Origin: Gammaproteobacteria bacterium
Lineage (GTDB): Bacteria > Pseudomonadota > Gammaproteobacteria > Xanthomonadales > Rhodanobacteraceae
Assembly: GCA_021324095.1 (NCBI GenBank)
Contig: JAJPJT010000077.1
Span: forward strand, 62,001-126,000
Reading direction: 5' to 3'
Length of the DNA: 64,000 bases
In this document: positions 9,125 to 20,198 of the stretch, in pieces
How positions within the stretch are numbered: position 1 is the stretch's first letter
How the letters are laid out: each line of letters opens with the position of its first letter
The notes under the pieces: model-generated
Seen by the model: the letters and a program-made list of their open reading frames with translations, nothing else
Told to the model about the DNA's origin: nothing
Databases searched by the model: none
Program-made: the position numbers and the translations under genes

Positions 9125-9450
9125 AACCGGATACAGGCCATGGATGGCCGGTATCGGAGCGACAAAGCGCCGTTGGCGGTGCCGCAGTCGCGCAGACGAT
9201 CGCGCGAGCAAGGCGCGGATGTTCGACTACAGGGATGTAGGAGTTCGCGCCGGCGAGCGATCGGCAAGCGACAAGGGCAGAGGAGGCAACAGGAAGTTGC
9301 CGAGTCCACCGCCACAGGCGCCTAGCCTTTTCGCCCCTTTTGGGCAATGCCAAAAGGGGCCCGCGCGCCCGGGGGGCGCGCGGAAAAAGACAGGGATGTC
9401 GTGCGACATCGTGCGAAGAACCGCTCGCGGAGGCGAGCGGAACCGCGACC
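9125..9450. repeat. Dispersed intergenic repeat, CCATGGATGG type, copy C (diverged)
   Basis: Same orientation as copy A. GGCCATGGATGGCC at 9136-9149 is followed by GATCGCGCGAGCAAGGCGCG, GAGTTCGCGCCGGCG and AGCGACAAGGGCAG, all recognisable in copy A, then by a different hairpin module, CCCCTTTTGGGCAATGCC pairing with the following CCAAAAGGGG (about 9333-9360), and a GC-rich palindrome. The stretch 9061-9124 between copies B and C holds nothing I recognise. Confidence 0.7.
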
Positions 9451-9491
9451 CTGAAAGTTATACTCGCCCGTCGCCGAACCTCTTCCGCTCC

Positions 9492-10802
9492 ATGCTGCGA
9501 TTCCTCTACACCGTCGCGATGTATCTCGCCACGCCGGTGATCGTCTGGCGGTTGATGGCGCGCGGATTCCGTTACCGCGGCTACTTCAAACGCTGGCGCG
9601 AGCGTTTCGGGCGGTTTCCCGATCCGGGTCTGAACGGCTGCATCTGGGTACACGCGGTGTCGGTGGGCGAGGTCAATGCCGCGCTTCCGCTGATCACCGC
9701 GCTGCGGCGCCGCTACGCGCCGCTGCCGATGGTGGTGACCACGGTGACGCCGACCGGCTCCGAGCGGGTGCGCAAGTTGTTCGGCGACAGCGTCTTCCAC
9801 GTCTATCTGCCCTACGACCTGCCGCGCGCGGTCGCGCGATTCCTCAATCGCCTTCGCCCGGTGCTGGCGGTGGTGATGGAAACCGAGATCTGGCCGAACC
9901 TGTTCCACCAGTGCGGCCAGCGCGGGATCCCGCTGGCGGTGGTCAACGCGCGTTTGTCGGAACGCTCGCTGCGCCGCTATCGGCCGATCCGCGCGCTGGT
10001 CCGCGAAGCACTGGCCAACGTGGCGCTGGTCGCCGCGCAGTCCCACGCCGACGCGCGCCGGTATCGCGCGCTGGGCGCCGAACCGTCACGCGTGCAGGTC
10101 TCGGGCAATTTGAAATACGACATTCCCCTGCCCAAGGGCGCGCGGCAGCGTGGCGCGGAGCTGCGCGTGCAATGGGGCGATACGCGGCCGGTCTGGATCG
10201 CGGCCAGCACCCACGAGGGCGAGGAACTGGCCGCATTCGAGGCTCACCTCGCGGTGCTGGCGCGGATGCCCGACGCGCTGCTGCTGATCGCCGCACGCCA
10301 TCCGGAACGTTTTCGCGCGGTCGAACATGCGGCGCACAACCTCGGGTTCGCCGTCGCCACCCACGGCGCAGGCGACGTCAACCCCGAAACCCAGTGCCTG
10401 GTGATCGACGGAATGGGGGTGATGATGCGCTATTTCGCGGCGTGCGATCTCGCCTTCGTCGCAGGTTCGCTGGTGCCGATCGGTGGCCACAACGTGCTGG
10501 AGCCGGCGGCGCTTTCCAAGCCGGTGCTGGTGGGCCCGCACACCTTCAATTTCGAGGAAATCACCCGCAGCATGATCGAAGCCGGAGGCGCGCGCAGGGT
10601 TGCCTCGGCCCAGGCGTTGGGCATGGCGGTACAACAATTGTTGCGCGATCCTGCAGAGCTCGCGCGGATGGGCGCCGCGGCCCACGCGGTGTGCGTGCGC
10701 GAACGTGGCGCCGTGCGACGGACCATGGTGTTGCTCGGGAGGGTTTTCGCACGCGCGCGCTACCGCGCGGAAAGCGGGATCGTCACTGCAGAAGCGCGTT
10801 GA
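9492..10802 (+). CDS. waaA: 3-deoxy-D-manno-octulosonic acid transferase WaaA (KdtA)
   Basis: A 436-residue GT30 enzyme that attaches Kdo to lipid IVA at the cytoplasmic face of the inner membrane. An N-terminal anchor helix (LYTVAMYLATPVIVWRL) is followed by the family blocks WVHAVSVGEVNAALPLI, TVTPTGSERV, ETEIWPNLFHQC, NARLSERSLRRY, SGNLKYD and, in the C-terminal domain, AASTHEGEE, AARHPERF and GSLVPIGGHNVLEPAA. The ATG at 9492 fits the known N-terminus. Its last 20 bp overlap the end of the convergent tolC gene. Confidence 0.96.
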   Translation: MLRFLYTVAMYLATPVIVWRLMARGFRYRGYFKRWRERFGRFPDPGLNGCIWVHAVSVGEVNAALPLITALRRRYAPLPMVVTTVTPTGSERVRKLFGDSVFHVYLPYDLPRAVARFLNRLRPVLAVVMETEIWPNLFHQCGQRGIPLAVVNARLSERSLRRYRPIRALVREALANVALVAAQSHADARRYRALGAEPSRVQVSGNLKYDIPLPKGARQRGAELRVQWGDTRPVWIAASTHEGEELAAFEAHLAVLARMPDALLLIAARHPERFRAVEHAAHNLGFAVATHGAGDVNPETQCLVIDGMGVMMRYFAACDLAFVAGSLVPIGGHNVLEPAALSKPVLVGPHTFNFEEITRSMIEAGGARRVASAQALGMAVQQLLRDPAELARMGAAAHAVCVRERGAVRRTMVLLGRVFARARYRAESGIVTAEAR

Positions 10803-12204
10803 CGGCTTCCAGGTCCTTCACCGACAGCGTGCCTGCCGCGTACTTGAGGTTGAGCTGATTGATCACCAGTGCGTGGCGTGCCTGCGAGTACGCGCCCAGC
10901 GCCTGGAAATAGGTGCTCTGCGCGATCAGCAGGTTGACGATGGTCTGGGTGCCGATGTCGTAACCCGCCTGGGTCGCGTCCAGCGCGGTCTTGGCCGACT
11001 CCACCGCGGCCTTGGTGGCTTCCACCGAACTGATGCCCGCGGTGATCGCGTTGAACGCGTTGCGGGTGTTGCTGACGGTGGTGCGACGATCCTGCTCCAG
11101 CACGTCGTTGGCCTGGTCGCGTTGCGCGATCGCCTGCTTCTCGCGCGCAATGATGCCGCCGCCCTGGAACAACGGGACGTTCAGCACCAGGCCGACCGTG
11201 GTACCCGAGGTACGGTTGTCGGTGAGGCTGCTTGGCAGGCCGCTCGTATTCCTGAGATTGTTGGAGACACCGCCCCATGATGCGCCATGCGAATAATCGA
11301 CCGAGGCGTTCAGGGTCGGCAGGTGCCCGGCGTGGGCGGCCGTGACGTCGTGCTGCGCGGCTTCCACGAGATCCCGCTGCGCCTGCAGCGACGGGTTGCT
11401 GGCCAGCGCCGTATTCACCCAGTCCTGCATGTCGTTGGGCTGGGGCGGGTTCAGCGGCAGATTTTCCGTGAGCGTTTCCAGCGTGCCGGTCTTCTCCCCG
11501 GTGATCTGCTCCAGCGCCTGGCGATCGTTGAACACCAGGTTTTCGGCGGCGATCACCTGCGATGCTGCGGTGTCGTAAGCGGACTTGGCGTCCGCCACGT
11601 CCGTGATCGCGGCGAAGCCCACGTCGTACTTGGCCTGCGCCTGATCGAGCTGTTTCTTCAAGGACGCCGCGTTCGACTGGGCGTATTTCAATTGGTCCTC
11701 GTCCGTGAGCACGGTGAAATACGCCTGCGCCACCCGCAGGATCAGGTTCTGCTCTGCCGCGACGTACTGCGCCTCGGTGGAACGGGCATTGGCCTTGCTG
11801 GCGCGCCAGGTTTCGAACTGGCCAAGGTCGAACAGCACCTGGTTGAGGCCGACCGATTCACTGCGCGAACGGCCGCCGGTGCCAATCTGATTGACGATCC
11901 GGGACGTGCCGTCGGGATTTTGGACCACTTCCGGACCTTCGGTGCCGTGGCTGTCGTTGAGCGACACGCTGCCATTGAGCTGCGGCAGCAATGGCGCGCG
12001 CGATATGTCGGCGCCGGCCTTTCCGATGCGGCTTTGCGCCTCGGCCTGTTTCAGCACGGGATCCTGTTGCAGTGCCTGCCGGTAGGCGTCCATGAGGTTT
12101 TCGGCGTGCGCGCTGGCCGCGTGGGCGCATCCAAGTGCCACCGAGACGGCGAGGACACAGGCACGGATCGCGAGGGTACGACGGTGCGCATTGCGTGAGG
12201 TCAT
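10783..12204 (-). CDS. tolC: TolC family outer membrane protein
   Basis: A 473-residue outer membrane exit duct for type I secretion and efflux. A signal peptide ends near AASAHAEN. The mature protein starts with the classical NLMDAYRQALQQDPVLKQAEA and has two repeats of the beta-strand and long coiled-coil helix unit; the second contains GFAAITDVADAKSAYDTAAS and the first TolC-typical SVGLNQVLFDLGQFETWRAS. A nearly identical arrangement upstream (pcm-like gene 34 bp away, same strand) suggests co-transcription with that gene. It ends 20 bp inside waaA on the other strand. Confidence 0.94.
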   Translation of the reverse strand: MTSRNAHRRTLAIRACVLAVSVALGCAHAASAHAENLMDAYRQALQQDPVLKQAEAQSRIGKAGADISRAPLLPQLNGSVSLNDSHGTEGPEVVQNPDGTSRIVNQIGTGGRSRSESVGLNQVLFDLGQFETWRASKANARSTEAQYVAAEQNLILRVAQAYFTVLTDEDQLKYAQSNAASLKKQLDQAQAKYDVGFAAITDVADAKSAYDTAASQVIAAENLVFNDRQALEQITGEKTGTLETLTENLPLNPPQPNDMQDWVNTALASNPSLQAQRDLVEAAQHDVTAAHAGHLPTLNASVDYSHGASWGGVSNNLRNTSGLPSSLTDNRTSGTTVGLVLNVPLFQGGGIIAREKQAIAQRDQANDVLEQDRRTTVSNTRNAFNAITAGISSVEATKAAVESAKTALDATQAGYDIGTQTIVNLLIAQSTYFQALGAYSQARHALVINQLNLKYAAGTLSVKDLEAVNALLQ

Positions 12205-12238
12205 GCCTGGGAATCCTTGCTGGGGCGCGCGGGCCCGC

Positions 12239-12904
12239 TCACAGGTTGAATGTGCGGGAGGGTGCGGCGCCCGCGAGATAAGGAATGTCGGTTTCGAACA
12301 GACGGTCTTCGATCCAGCCGCCGTCGGCGGCGCGCTGCAACAGCACCGCCTGCATCGCCGGTGCGGTGCCGCGGATCACGAATATCCGGCCCGCCGGCTT
12401 CAGCAAGCCTTCGAACACGCTCGGCAGTGTCGTGACCGCGCCGGTCACGACGATTGCGTCGAACTTTTGCTCCGGCGCATAGCCGGCCAGCGCGTCGGCG
12501 TGCGCGGACTCGATGTTGCCGATTGCTTGCGCCCGCCATTTCAGCCTCGCCGCGTCGATAAATTCAGCACGGCAGTCGATGGTCGTGACGCAGGCGCACA
12601 ATTGCGCGAGACAGGCCGCGAAATAGCCGGTGCCGGTGCCGATCTCGAGCACCTGCTCGTTGGCGAGCGGCAGCACCGCCTGCAGGATGCGGCCCTCGAC
12701 GACCGGTTTCAGCATCACCTCGCCGTGGCCGATCGGCAGGTTCACGTCGGCATAGGCGAGTGCCGCGTACGTCTTGGGCACGAACGCCGCGCGCGGCAGG
12801 CTGGAGAGCACATCGAGCACGCGGGCGTCCAGCACCTCCCACGGCCGCACCTGGTTTTCGACCATGTTGCGGTGCGCGGCCGCGAGTTCGGGATTCATGT
12901 TCAT
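12239..12904 (-). CDS. Protein-L-isoaspartate O-methyltransferase family protein
   Basis: A 221-residue SAM-dependent methyltransferase of the PCMT family. Recognisable blocks: HRNMVENQVRPWEVLD at the N-terminus, FVPKTYAALAYADVNLPIGH, and the SAM-binding LEIGTGTGYFAACLAQL. The canonical Pcm site around the SQP-containing loop is replaced by GEVMLKPVVEGRILQAV, a substitution seen in the shorter paralogues that sit upstream of tolC in xanthomonads, so repair of isoaspartate is not certain. An in-frame TTG at 12916 is possible; the ATG at 12904 is preferred. It appears to be the first gene of a tolC transcription unit. Confidence 0.85.
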   Translation of the reverse strand: MNMNPELAAAHRNMVENQVRPWEVLDARVLDVLSSLPRAAFVPKTYAALAYADVNLPIGHGEVMLKPVVEGRILQAVLPLANEQVLEIGTGTGYFAACLAQLCACVTTIDCRAEFIDAARLKWRAQAIGNIESAHADALAGYAPEQKFDAIVVTGAVTTLPSVFEGLLKPAGRIFVIRGTAPAMQAVLLQRAADGGWIEDRLFETDIPYLAGAAPSRTFNL

Positions 12905-13261
12905 GCGAATCGCCAATCCATCGAATCAAAGACCGGAAAGCTTAGGCGCGCTTGCGGTCGCGGGCAACGCGTACAGCCTGCGGGTTGCGCCGCCACCGAC
13001 GAAGTGCCGGAAGTCACCGCGCCGACATGACGGCCATCATCCGCTGCGCGCAACGGATAAGGCATGATCTGTGCCAAGCCGACCGGCAGAAATCATGTCA
13101 ATGAATCAAGTACATACACGCGCACTGTCATCGATGCCGCTGTCCGCGGACACTTCGGCGGACACATCGGACGCTCGCCGACAAGCGCGGGCTCCGCGAA
13201 ATGTGTACTCGCGCGTATAATAACGATGAATTTGAAGCAACTGGAACATGGTTTACGTGGC
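12905..13261. promoter_or_regulatory. Regulatory region upstream of the TetR gene
   Basis: A 357-bp gap between divergent genes. A perfect consensus -10, TATAAT, is at 13216-13221; no -35 is at the right distance. Transcription would start near 13228, leaving a short leader before the ATG at 13262. Upstream is a perfect 12-bp palindrome, TGTCCGCGGACA (13141-13152), followed by a related CGGCGGACACA, plausible as a TetR-family operator. GTACATACACGCGC and GTGTACTCGCGCG are a second pair of similar sequences flanking it. The remaining part, 12905-13090, holds nothing I recognise. Confidence 0.5.
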
Positions 13262-13897
13262 ATGAACGCAACACCTGAACGCTGCAGTGGTCCTGGCCGG
13301 CCGAAGGATCTGGAAAAGCGCGCCGCGATTCTGGAGGCGGCGAAGCGCCTGTTTCCGCAGCACGGATTCGAAGGCACCAGCATGGATGCGGTCGCCGCCG
13401 AAGCGGGAGTCTCCAAGCTCACCGTGTACAGCCATTTCGGTGGCAAGGAGGCCTTGTTCATCGAAACCATCCATTGCAAGTGCGACGGCTTGCTGCCGCG
13501 GACGTTGTTCAACGTCGACGTCCATGCGCCGGTGCGCGACCAGTTGCTCGGCGTCGCGCGCGCATTTTTCGCGCTGATGATGAGCGAGGGCGCGCTGGGC
13601 ATGCACCGCACGCTCGTTGCAAGTTCCCAGCAGTCACCCAAATTGGCGAGGCTGTTCTGGGAAGCCGGCCCGATGCGGGTGCAGGCTGCGCTTGCCGACA
13701 TGCTGAAGAGGGAAGTCGCGGCACGTCAGCTCGATATCGCCGATCCGCACCGCGCCGCCAGTCAGTTCTTCGCGTTGCTGAAAGGCGAGCATCACGCGCG
13801 CATGCTGTTCGGGTGCGGACAGCCCACGCCTGCGGAAACGGAGGCGCACCTCGAGGCGACGGTGGACATGTTCCTGAGGGCGTACGCGCCGCGCTGA
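13262..13897 (+). CDS. TetR/AcrR family transcriptional regulator
   Basis: A 211-residue repressor-type protein. The N-terminal helix-turn-helix lies at about residues 24-66: KRAAILEAAKRLFPQHGFEG, then TSMDAVAAEAGVSKLTVYSHF and GGKEALF. The C-terminal domain resembles the AefR/TetR_C_7 type (LARLFWEAGPMR, FFALLKGEHHARML), often linked to efflux or fatty-acid related control; the ligand is unknown. ATG 13262 was chosen because the -10 at 13216 would put the RNA start at about the alternative ATG 13226. The gene stands alone, so its target may be itself or the neighbouring pcm-tolC unit, which is divergent. Confidence 0.88.
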   Translation: MNATPERCSGPGRPKDLEKRAAILEAAKRLFPQHGFEGTSMDAVAAEAGVSKLTVYSHFGGKEALFIETIHCKCDGLLPRTLFNVDVHAPVRDQLLGVARAFFALMMSEGALGMHRTLVASSQQSPKLARLFWEAGPMRVQAALADMLKREVAARQLDIADPHRAASQFFALLKGEHHARMLFGCGQPTPAETEAHLEATVDMFLRAYAPR

Positions 13898-13948
13898 GGT
13901 CTGTTTTTGCAGTCATCCAGAATCGCGGCGTCCGCCACTTTCAAAGCT

Positions 13949-14020
13949 TTTTGACACGGATTGACACGGATAGAAGCGGATCAAGCGGACAAATCCGCTC
14001 ATCCGTGTTCATCCGTGTCC
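13949..14020. repeat. GACACGGAT inverted-repeat element, copy 1
   Basis: Begins TTTTTGACACGGATTGACAC and ends ATCCGTGTTCATCCGTGTCC; the two ends are imperfect reverse complements, with GCGGAT and ATCCGC further in. A second copy (18497-18591) has the same ends around a different centre. Both copies directly follow the 3' end of a gene. An RNA copy would fold into a long hairpin in either direction. Confidence 0.7.
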
Positions 14021-14077
14021 AAGGCCGTTGCTTTCCGATTCGCCATCGTGCGCCGAACGTGCTTCAATGGCACGTTG

Positions 14078-16158
<2,081 letters not shown>

Positions 16159-16250
16159 TCGCTGCGCCTGGCACACCATTCACTCCTCCGCGACATCGGG
16201 GGCGTACACTGGCCTGACCTCCGCACGATCGACAGCACAAGGAGACCCGC

Positions 16251-16832
16251 ATGGCCGCGAAGAAGCCGTTCCTGAGCGATATCCAGACCATCCGCAAGCG
16301 CGCGCGCGAGCACATCGAAAGAGGCGCCGTGACGCACGGCTACACCGCGGACCGCGACACCGTGATCAAGGTGCTGAACGAGGCGCTCGCGACGGAAATC
16401 GTGTGCGTGCTGCGCTACAAGTATCACCACTACATGGCCGCCGGCATCCACGCGCAGAGCGTCGCGGCGGAGTTCCTCCAGCACGCCAACGAAGAACAGG
16501 AGCACGCGGACCGGATCGCCGAGCGCATCACCCAGCTCGACGGCGCGCCCAACCTGAACCCGGAGGGCCTGACGACGCGCGCACATTCGGATTATGTCGA
16601 AGGCGACGATCTGGTCGACATGATCAAGGAGGACCTGGTGGCCGAGCGCATCGCGATCGACAGCTACCGCGAGATCGTGCAGTACCTCGGAAACGACGAT
16701 CCCACCAGCCGCAGGATGATGGAAGAGATCCTGGCCGTCGAGGAAGAGCACGCCGAGGACATGAAGACGCTGCTGGAGGAACTCGGGAAGGAGGGCGAGC
16801 CGCCCAAGCCCCGCGACATGCACAGGAAGTGA
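16251..16832 (+). CDS. Ferritin-like (bacterioferritin/Dps-like) protein
   Basis: A 193-residue four-helix protein. Iron-ligand patterns of the ferritin-like fold are visible: LNEALATEIVCVLRYKYHHY on helix 1, EFLQHANEEQEHADRIAERI on helix 2 (ExxH), EDLVAERIAIDSYREIVQYL on helix 3, and ILAVEEEHAEDMKTLLEEL on helix 4 (ExxH). The carboxylate/His layout is that of a di-iron centre. The group is annotated as bacterioferritin or DPS-like; cage formation and heme binding cannot be judged here. A strong AAGGAG precedes the ATG at the right distance, and TACACT at 16205-16210 is a candidate -10. Confidence 0.88.
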   Translation: MAAKKPFLSDIQTIRKRAREHIERGAVTHGYTADRDTVIKVLNEALATEIVCVLRYKYHHYMAAGIHAQSVAAEFLQHANEEQEHADRIAERITQLDGAPNLNPEGLTTRAHSDYVEGDDLVDMIKEDLVAERIAIDSYREIVQYLGNDDPTSRRMMEEILAVEEEHAEDMKTLLEELGKEGEPPKPRDMHRK

Positions 16833-16901
16833 TCCCGCACGTAAGTGGATTGCATGAATCGCCGGCGATTTGCGTATCGGGTTCCGTTATCCTGCGCGGC
16901 G

Positions 16902-18503
16902 ATGAATGGTACGGCATCGAATCAGGCGCGCGGCTTGCAGAGTTCCCCGTGGCTGGCGCTGTGGTTCGTTTTGCTGCTGCCGCTGGCGGTGCTGTTCCCG
17001 CCCATCCCGATCGACGAGACCCGTTACCTCACCGCCGCGTGGGAGATGTTCAATTCCGGGCAGTGGCTGGTGCCGACCGTCAACGGCGCATGGTATTCGG
17101 ACAAGTCGCCGCTGCTGTTCTGGCTGATCGCGGGCGGCTGGAAGATCGTGGGCGTGCACACCTGGGTTGCGCGCATCGAGGCGCTGATCGTCGCGCTCGG
17201 CATGTTGCTGACGCTGCGGCGGCTGGCCGCGCGGCTTGGCATGGACGCACGCGGCGCCGACACGGCGATGTGGGTGCTGGCGGGTTGTCTCGGCTTCACC
17301 GTGTTCTCGACCGCGATCATGTTCGACCTTTTGCTGTCGTTGTGCGTGCTGGGCGCGCTGCACGCGCTGCTGGATCTCGATGCAGGCAGGTGGACGCGCG
17401 GAATCGGCTGGCTGGGCCTGATGATCGGACTCGGCATCCTAGCCAAGGGACCGGTGATGCTGTTGCACGTCGTCGCAGTCGCGGTGCTGGCGCCGCTGTG
17501 GAGCGGCACCGCGCGTGCGCACAAGGCGCGCTGGTATCCCGCGCTGCTGGCAGGCTTGCTGATCGGGATCGCGATCGCGCTGTGCTGGTTGCTGCCCGCC
17601 GCGTGGTACGCGGGGCCGACGTACTGGCAACCGCTGGTCGACAAGGTCACCGGGCGCATCGCGCACAGTTTCGCGCACGGGCGCCCGTGGTGGTGGTACC
17701 TGCCGCTGGTGCCGGTGCTGTTGCTGCCGTGGCTGCTTGCGCTGCGCGCGCCGGGTGCCGCATGGGCAGGATTGTGGCGCGGGCACTTCGGGAGTTTCCT
17801 GTGGTGCTGGTGGGTGGTGCCTTTTGTCGCGTTCTGCGCGATCAGCGGCAAGCAGATCCATTACCTGCTGCCGCTGTTGCCCGCATGGGCATTGGCGGGG
17901 GCGTGGCTGTTGCAGCAAACCGGCGCACGGCTGCGACCGCTGCTGTTCGGCGTGCTCGCCCTGCTCATTGGCATCGGCATCGTGGCGTTGCCTTGGCTCG
18001 CGGCAAGACAGTTCGGATATCCGCCGCAGCGTGCGATCGCAGGGCTGGCGCTGGTGGCCTTGATCATCGCGATCGGCGTGTGGCGCCTGTGGGGCCGTGA
18101 CGCGCGTGGGCTGGCGTTGTCCGCGACCGCACTGGTGTCGGCCGCGATGCTGGCCGGAACGCTGGCCTATCTGCCGGCGCTGGACGTGCGTCCCGAAGCT
18201 GCGTTCGTGAAACGGGCGCTCGAGTCGCACGAAGCAATCGCGTACGTTTCCTGGCACAACGGCCTGTTCGGCTATACCGGGCGACTGCACCAGCCGGTGC
18301 CGTGGATCCCGCCCGGCGATGTCCTGGCATGGTGCCGCGCGCATCCGCACGGGATTCTCATCACCGGCGACAGCCACGACGAGCCACGCGGCGCCGAGCC
18401 GTATCGAACCTGGCCTTACTTCCTGTCCGGCAACCGCCGCATGGCGGTGTGGCACGCCTCGGATGTCATTGCGGCTGACAGGATTTCCCAAAAGCATTTT
18501 TGA
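16902..18503 (+). CDS. ArnT-like GT83/PMT family glycosyltransferase
   Basis: A 533-residue polytopic inner membrane protein with roughly 11-12 membrane helices. The periplasmic catalytic-loop signature PIDETRYLTAAWEMFNSGQW is at about residues 32-51, followed by YSDKSPLLFWLIA; both match the ArnT/PMT family, which uses an undecaprenyl-phosphate-linked sugar as donor. The acceptor, lipid A, a glycan or a protein, cannot be told from sequence. The upstream frame starting at 16845 lacks a family-like N-terminus, so ATG 16902 was used. Its stop codon lies in the first bases of a GACACGGAT repeat. A relative is at 33961-35499. Confidence 0.87.
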   Translation: MNGTASNQARGLQSSPWLALWFVLLLPLAVLFPPIPIDETRYLTAAWEMFNSGQWLVPTVNGAWYSDKSPLLFWLIAGGWKIVGVHTWVARIEALIVALGMLLTLRRLAARLGMDARGADTAMWVLAGCLGFTVFSTAIMFDLLLSLCVLGALHALLDLDAGRWTRGIGWLGLMIGLGILAKGPVMLLHVVAVAVLAPLWSGTARAHKARWYPALLAGLLIGIAIALCWLLPAAWYAGPTYWQPLVDKVTGRIAHSFAHGRPWWWYLPLVPVLLLPWLLALRAPGAAWAGLWRGHFGSFLWCWWVVPFVAFCAISGKQIHYLLPLLPAWALAGAWLLQQTGARLRPLLFGVLALLIGIGIVALPWLAARQFGYPPQRAIAGLALVALIIAIGVWRLWGRDARGLALSATALVSAAMLAGTLAYLPALDVRPEAAFVKRALESHEAIAYVSWHNGLFGYTGRLHQPVPWIPPGDVLAWCRAHPHGILITGDSHDEPRGAEPYRTWPYFLSGNRRMAVWHASDVIAADRISQKHF

Positions 18504-18591
18504 CACGGATAAAAGCGGACAAAGGCGGATCAAGAGCAAACCGAAAGATCAAATCCGTGTTGATCCGCTTTGATCCGTGTCCAGGGCTTTT
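18497..18591. repeat. GACACGGAT inverted-repeat element, copy 2
   Basis: Starts TTTTTGACACGGATAAAAGC and ends GATCCGCTTTGATCCGTGTC CAGGG (split here by position: right end at 18572-18595). The inner part AAGCGGACAAAGGCGGATCA differs from copy 1. The TGA of the preceding glycosyltransferase gene is formed by the first bases of the element, so the element may have supplied the stop codon. It fills most of the gap before the M28 peptidase. Confidence 0.7.
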
Positions 18592-18674
18592 TGCCAGATA
18601 CGCATGACGAACGGACTACGCCAAGGGGCGGCAAGGCACGATACCCTTGGCATTCCGGTCTTCGGGGAATCGCC

Positions 18675-20150
18675 ATGTCTCGCATCCAAGGTCTGTCGGC
18701 ACTCTCCGCCGCGCTGGTTTCGGCCGCGGCGTTTGCCGCACCACCACCCGTCAACATGCATCCCGAGCTGAAGGCGATCGCTGCTGCGGTCGAGCCGTCC
18801 AACCTGCACGCCACCGACGTCGCGCTGGTGGGCTTCGGCACCCGCCACACGCTTTCGACCACCACGTCCCAAACGCGTGGCATCGGCGCGGCGCGGCGCT
18901 GGGTCCGTGCGCAATTCGAGAGCATCTCGAAGGGCTGCGGCGGCTGTTTCGAAATCGTCGAACCTTCCCAGGTGTTCACCGGACCGCGCATGCCCAAGGC
19001 CGGCGCCGAAGTGAAGAACGTCGTCGCGATCCAGCGCGGCACGACCGATCCGAACCGCGTGATCGTGATGACCGCGCACCTCGATTCGCGCAACGCCGAC
19101 GTGATGGATGCCAGGGGCGACGCACCGGGTGCCAATGATGATGCCGCGGGCGTCGCCGCATTGATCGAAACCGCGCGGATCCTCTCCAAATACAAGTTCC
19201 CCGCGACCCTGGTGTACTCCGCCGACGACGGCGAGGAACAGGGCCTGTACGGCGGCAAGATCATCGCGCAGTACGCGGTCGACCACGGCTGGAACGTCGA
19301 AGCCAATCTCAACAATGACATGGTCGGCAACGACCACGGCGGCAATGGTGTGTACGACCCGCACACGATCCGGATTTTTTCGGAAGGCACCAAGGCCAAT
19401 GAAACGCTGGAGCAGGCGGCTTACCGACGCTTCCACGGCGGCGGCGTGGATTCGCCCTCGCGCAACATCGCACGCTACATGCAGGCACTGGCCGACCACT
19501 ACCTCGATGATTTCCACGTGCGGATGGTGTACCGCACCGATCGCTGGGGCCGTTCGGGCGACCAGGTGCCGTTCCTCGAGCAGGGTTTTCCCGCGGTGCG
19601 GCTGTCGGAATCGCAGGAGAATTACTCGCATCAGCACCAGAACGTCAGCGTGGTGAACGGGGTCAAGCACGGTGACGTGATTTCCGGCGTCGACTTCGAT
19701 TACCTGGCCAACGTCACGCGCCTGGATGCGATTACGATGGCCTCGCTCGCGATGGCGCCGCCACCGCCGTTCGGCCTGACGGTGAAGGGCGCAGTCGCGT
19801 ACGACACCACGCTGTCGTGGAAACCCTCGCCCGGCGCGGTCAGCTACAACGCGTGGTGGCGCGAGACCACCGCGCCGCAGTGGCAGCACGAACGGGGCGC
19901 GGGTGACACCGATTCCATCGTGCTGAAGAACGTCATCCTCGACGATTACTTCTTCGGCGTATCTGCAGTGAGCAGGGACGGATGGGAAAGCCCGGTCGAG
20001 TTCCCGGGCTTCGCCGGCAGCTTCGCGCGCTCGCCGAAGCTCGGCCCGGATGGCAAACCGGTGAACGAGTTGTACCCGAGTTTGTTCAAGGGCTTTTCGG
20101 GCGAGCCGATCGGCCAACCGTCGTGGCGCAAGTCGGGCGATGGTCGTTAG
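18675..20150 (+). CDS. Secreted M28 family metallopeptidase
   Basis: A 491-residue exported aminopeptidase-like enzyme. A signal peptide (MSRIQGLSALSAALVSAAAF) precedes mature APPPVNMHPEL. Zinc ligands of the M28 family are seen in TAHLDSRN (His, Asp), GANDDAAGVA (bridging Asp), SADDGEEQGLYGG (the Glu-Glu pair) and NLNNDMVGND (Asp); a final His is probably in YSHQHQN. After the catalytic domain, about residue 365 onward resembles a fibronectin-like strand domain (FGLTVKGAVAYDTTLSWKPS). It acts in the periplasm or outside the cell. The start was set at the ATG that opens the signal peptide. Confidence 0.88.
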   Translation: MSRIQGLSALSAALVSAAAFAAPPPVNMHPELKAIAAAVEPSNLHATDVALVGFGTRHTLSTTTSQTRGIGAARRWVRAQFESISKGCGGCFEIVEPSQVFTGPRMPKAGAEVKNVVAIQRGTTDPNRVIVMTAHLDSRNADVMDARGDAPGANDDAAGVAALIETARILSKYKFPATLVYSADDGEEQGLYGGKIIAQYAVDHGWNVEANLNNDMVGNDHGGNGVYDPHTIRIFSEGTKANETLEQAAYRRFHGGGVDSPSRNIARYMQALADHYLDDFHVRMVYRTDRWGRSGDQVPFLEQGFPAVRLSESQENYSHQHQNVSVVNGVKHGDVISGVDFDYLANVTRLDAITMASLAMAPPPPFGLTVKGAVAYDTTLSWKPSPGAVSYNAWWRETTAPQWQHERGAGDTDSIVLKNVILDDYFFGVSAVSRDGWESPVEFPGFAGSFARSPKLGPDGKPVNELYPSLFKGFSGEPIGQPSWRKSGDGR

Positions 20151-20198
20151 CCGTCCCGCGTGACAGGTTGATGCTGCTTGCCGATGGAGGAATCCACC

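Noticed and set aside
12905-12929. TTG start at 12916 for the pcm-like gene and a longer frame from 12929
   Set aside because: An ATG at 12904 gives the family-like MNMNPELAAAHR start; the other frame is unrelated.
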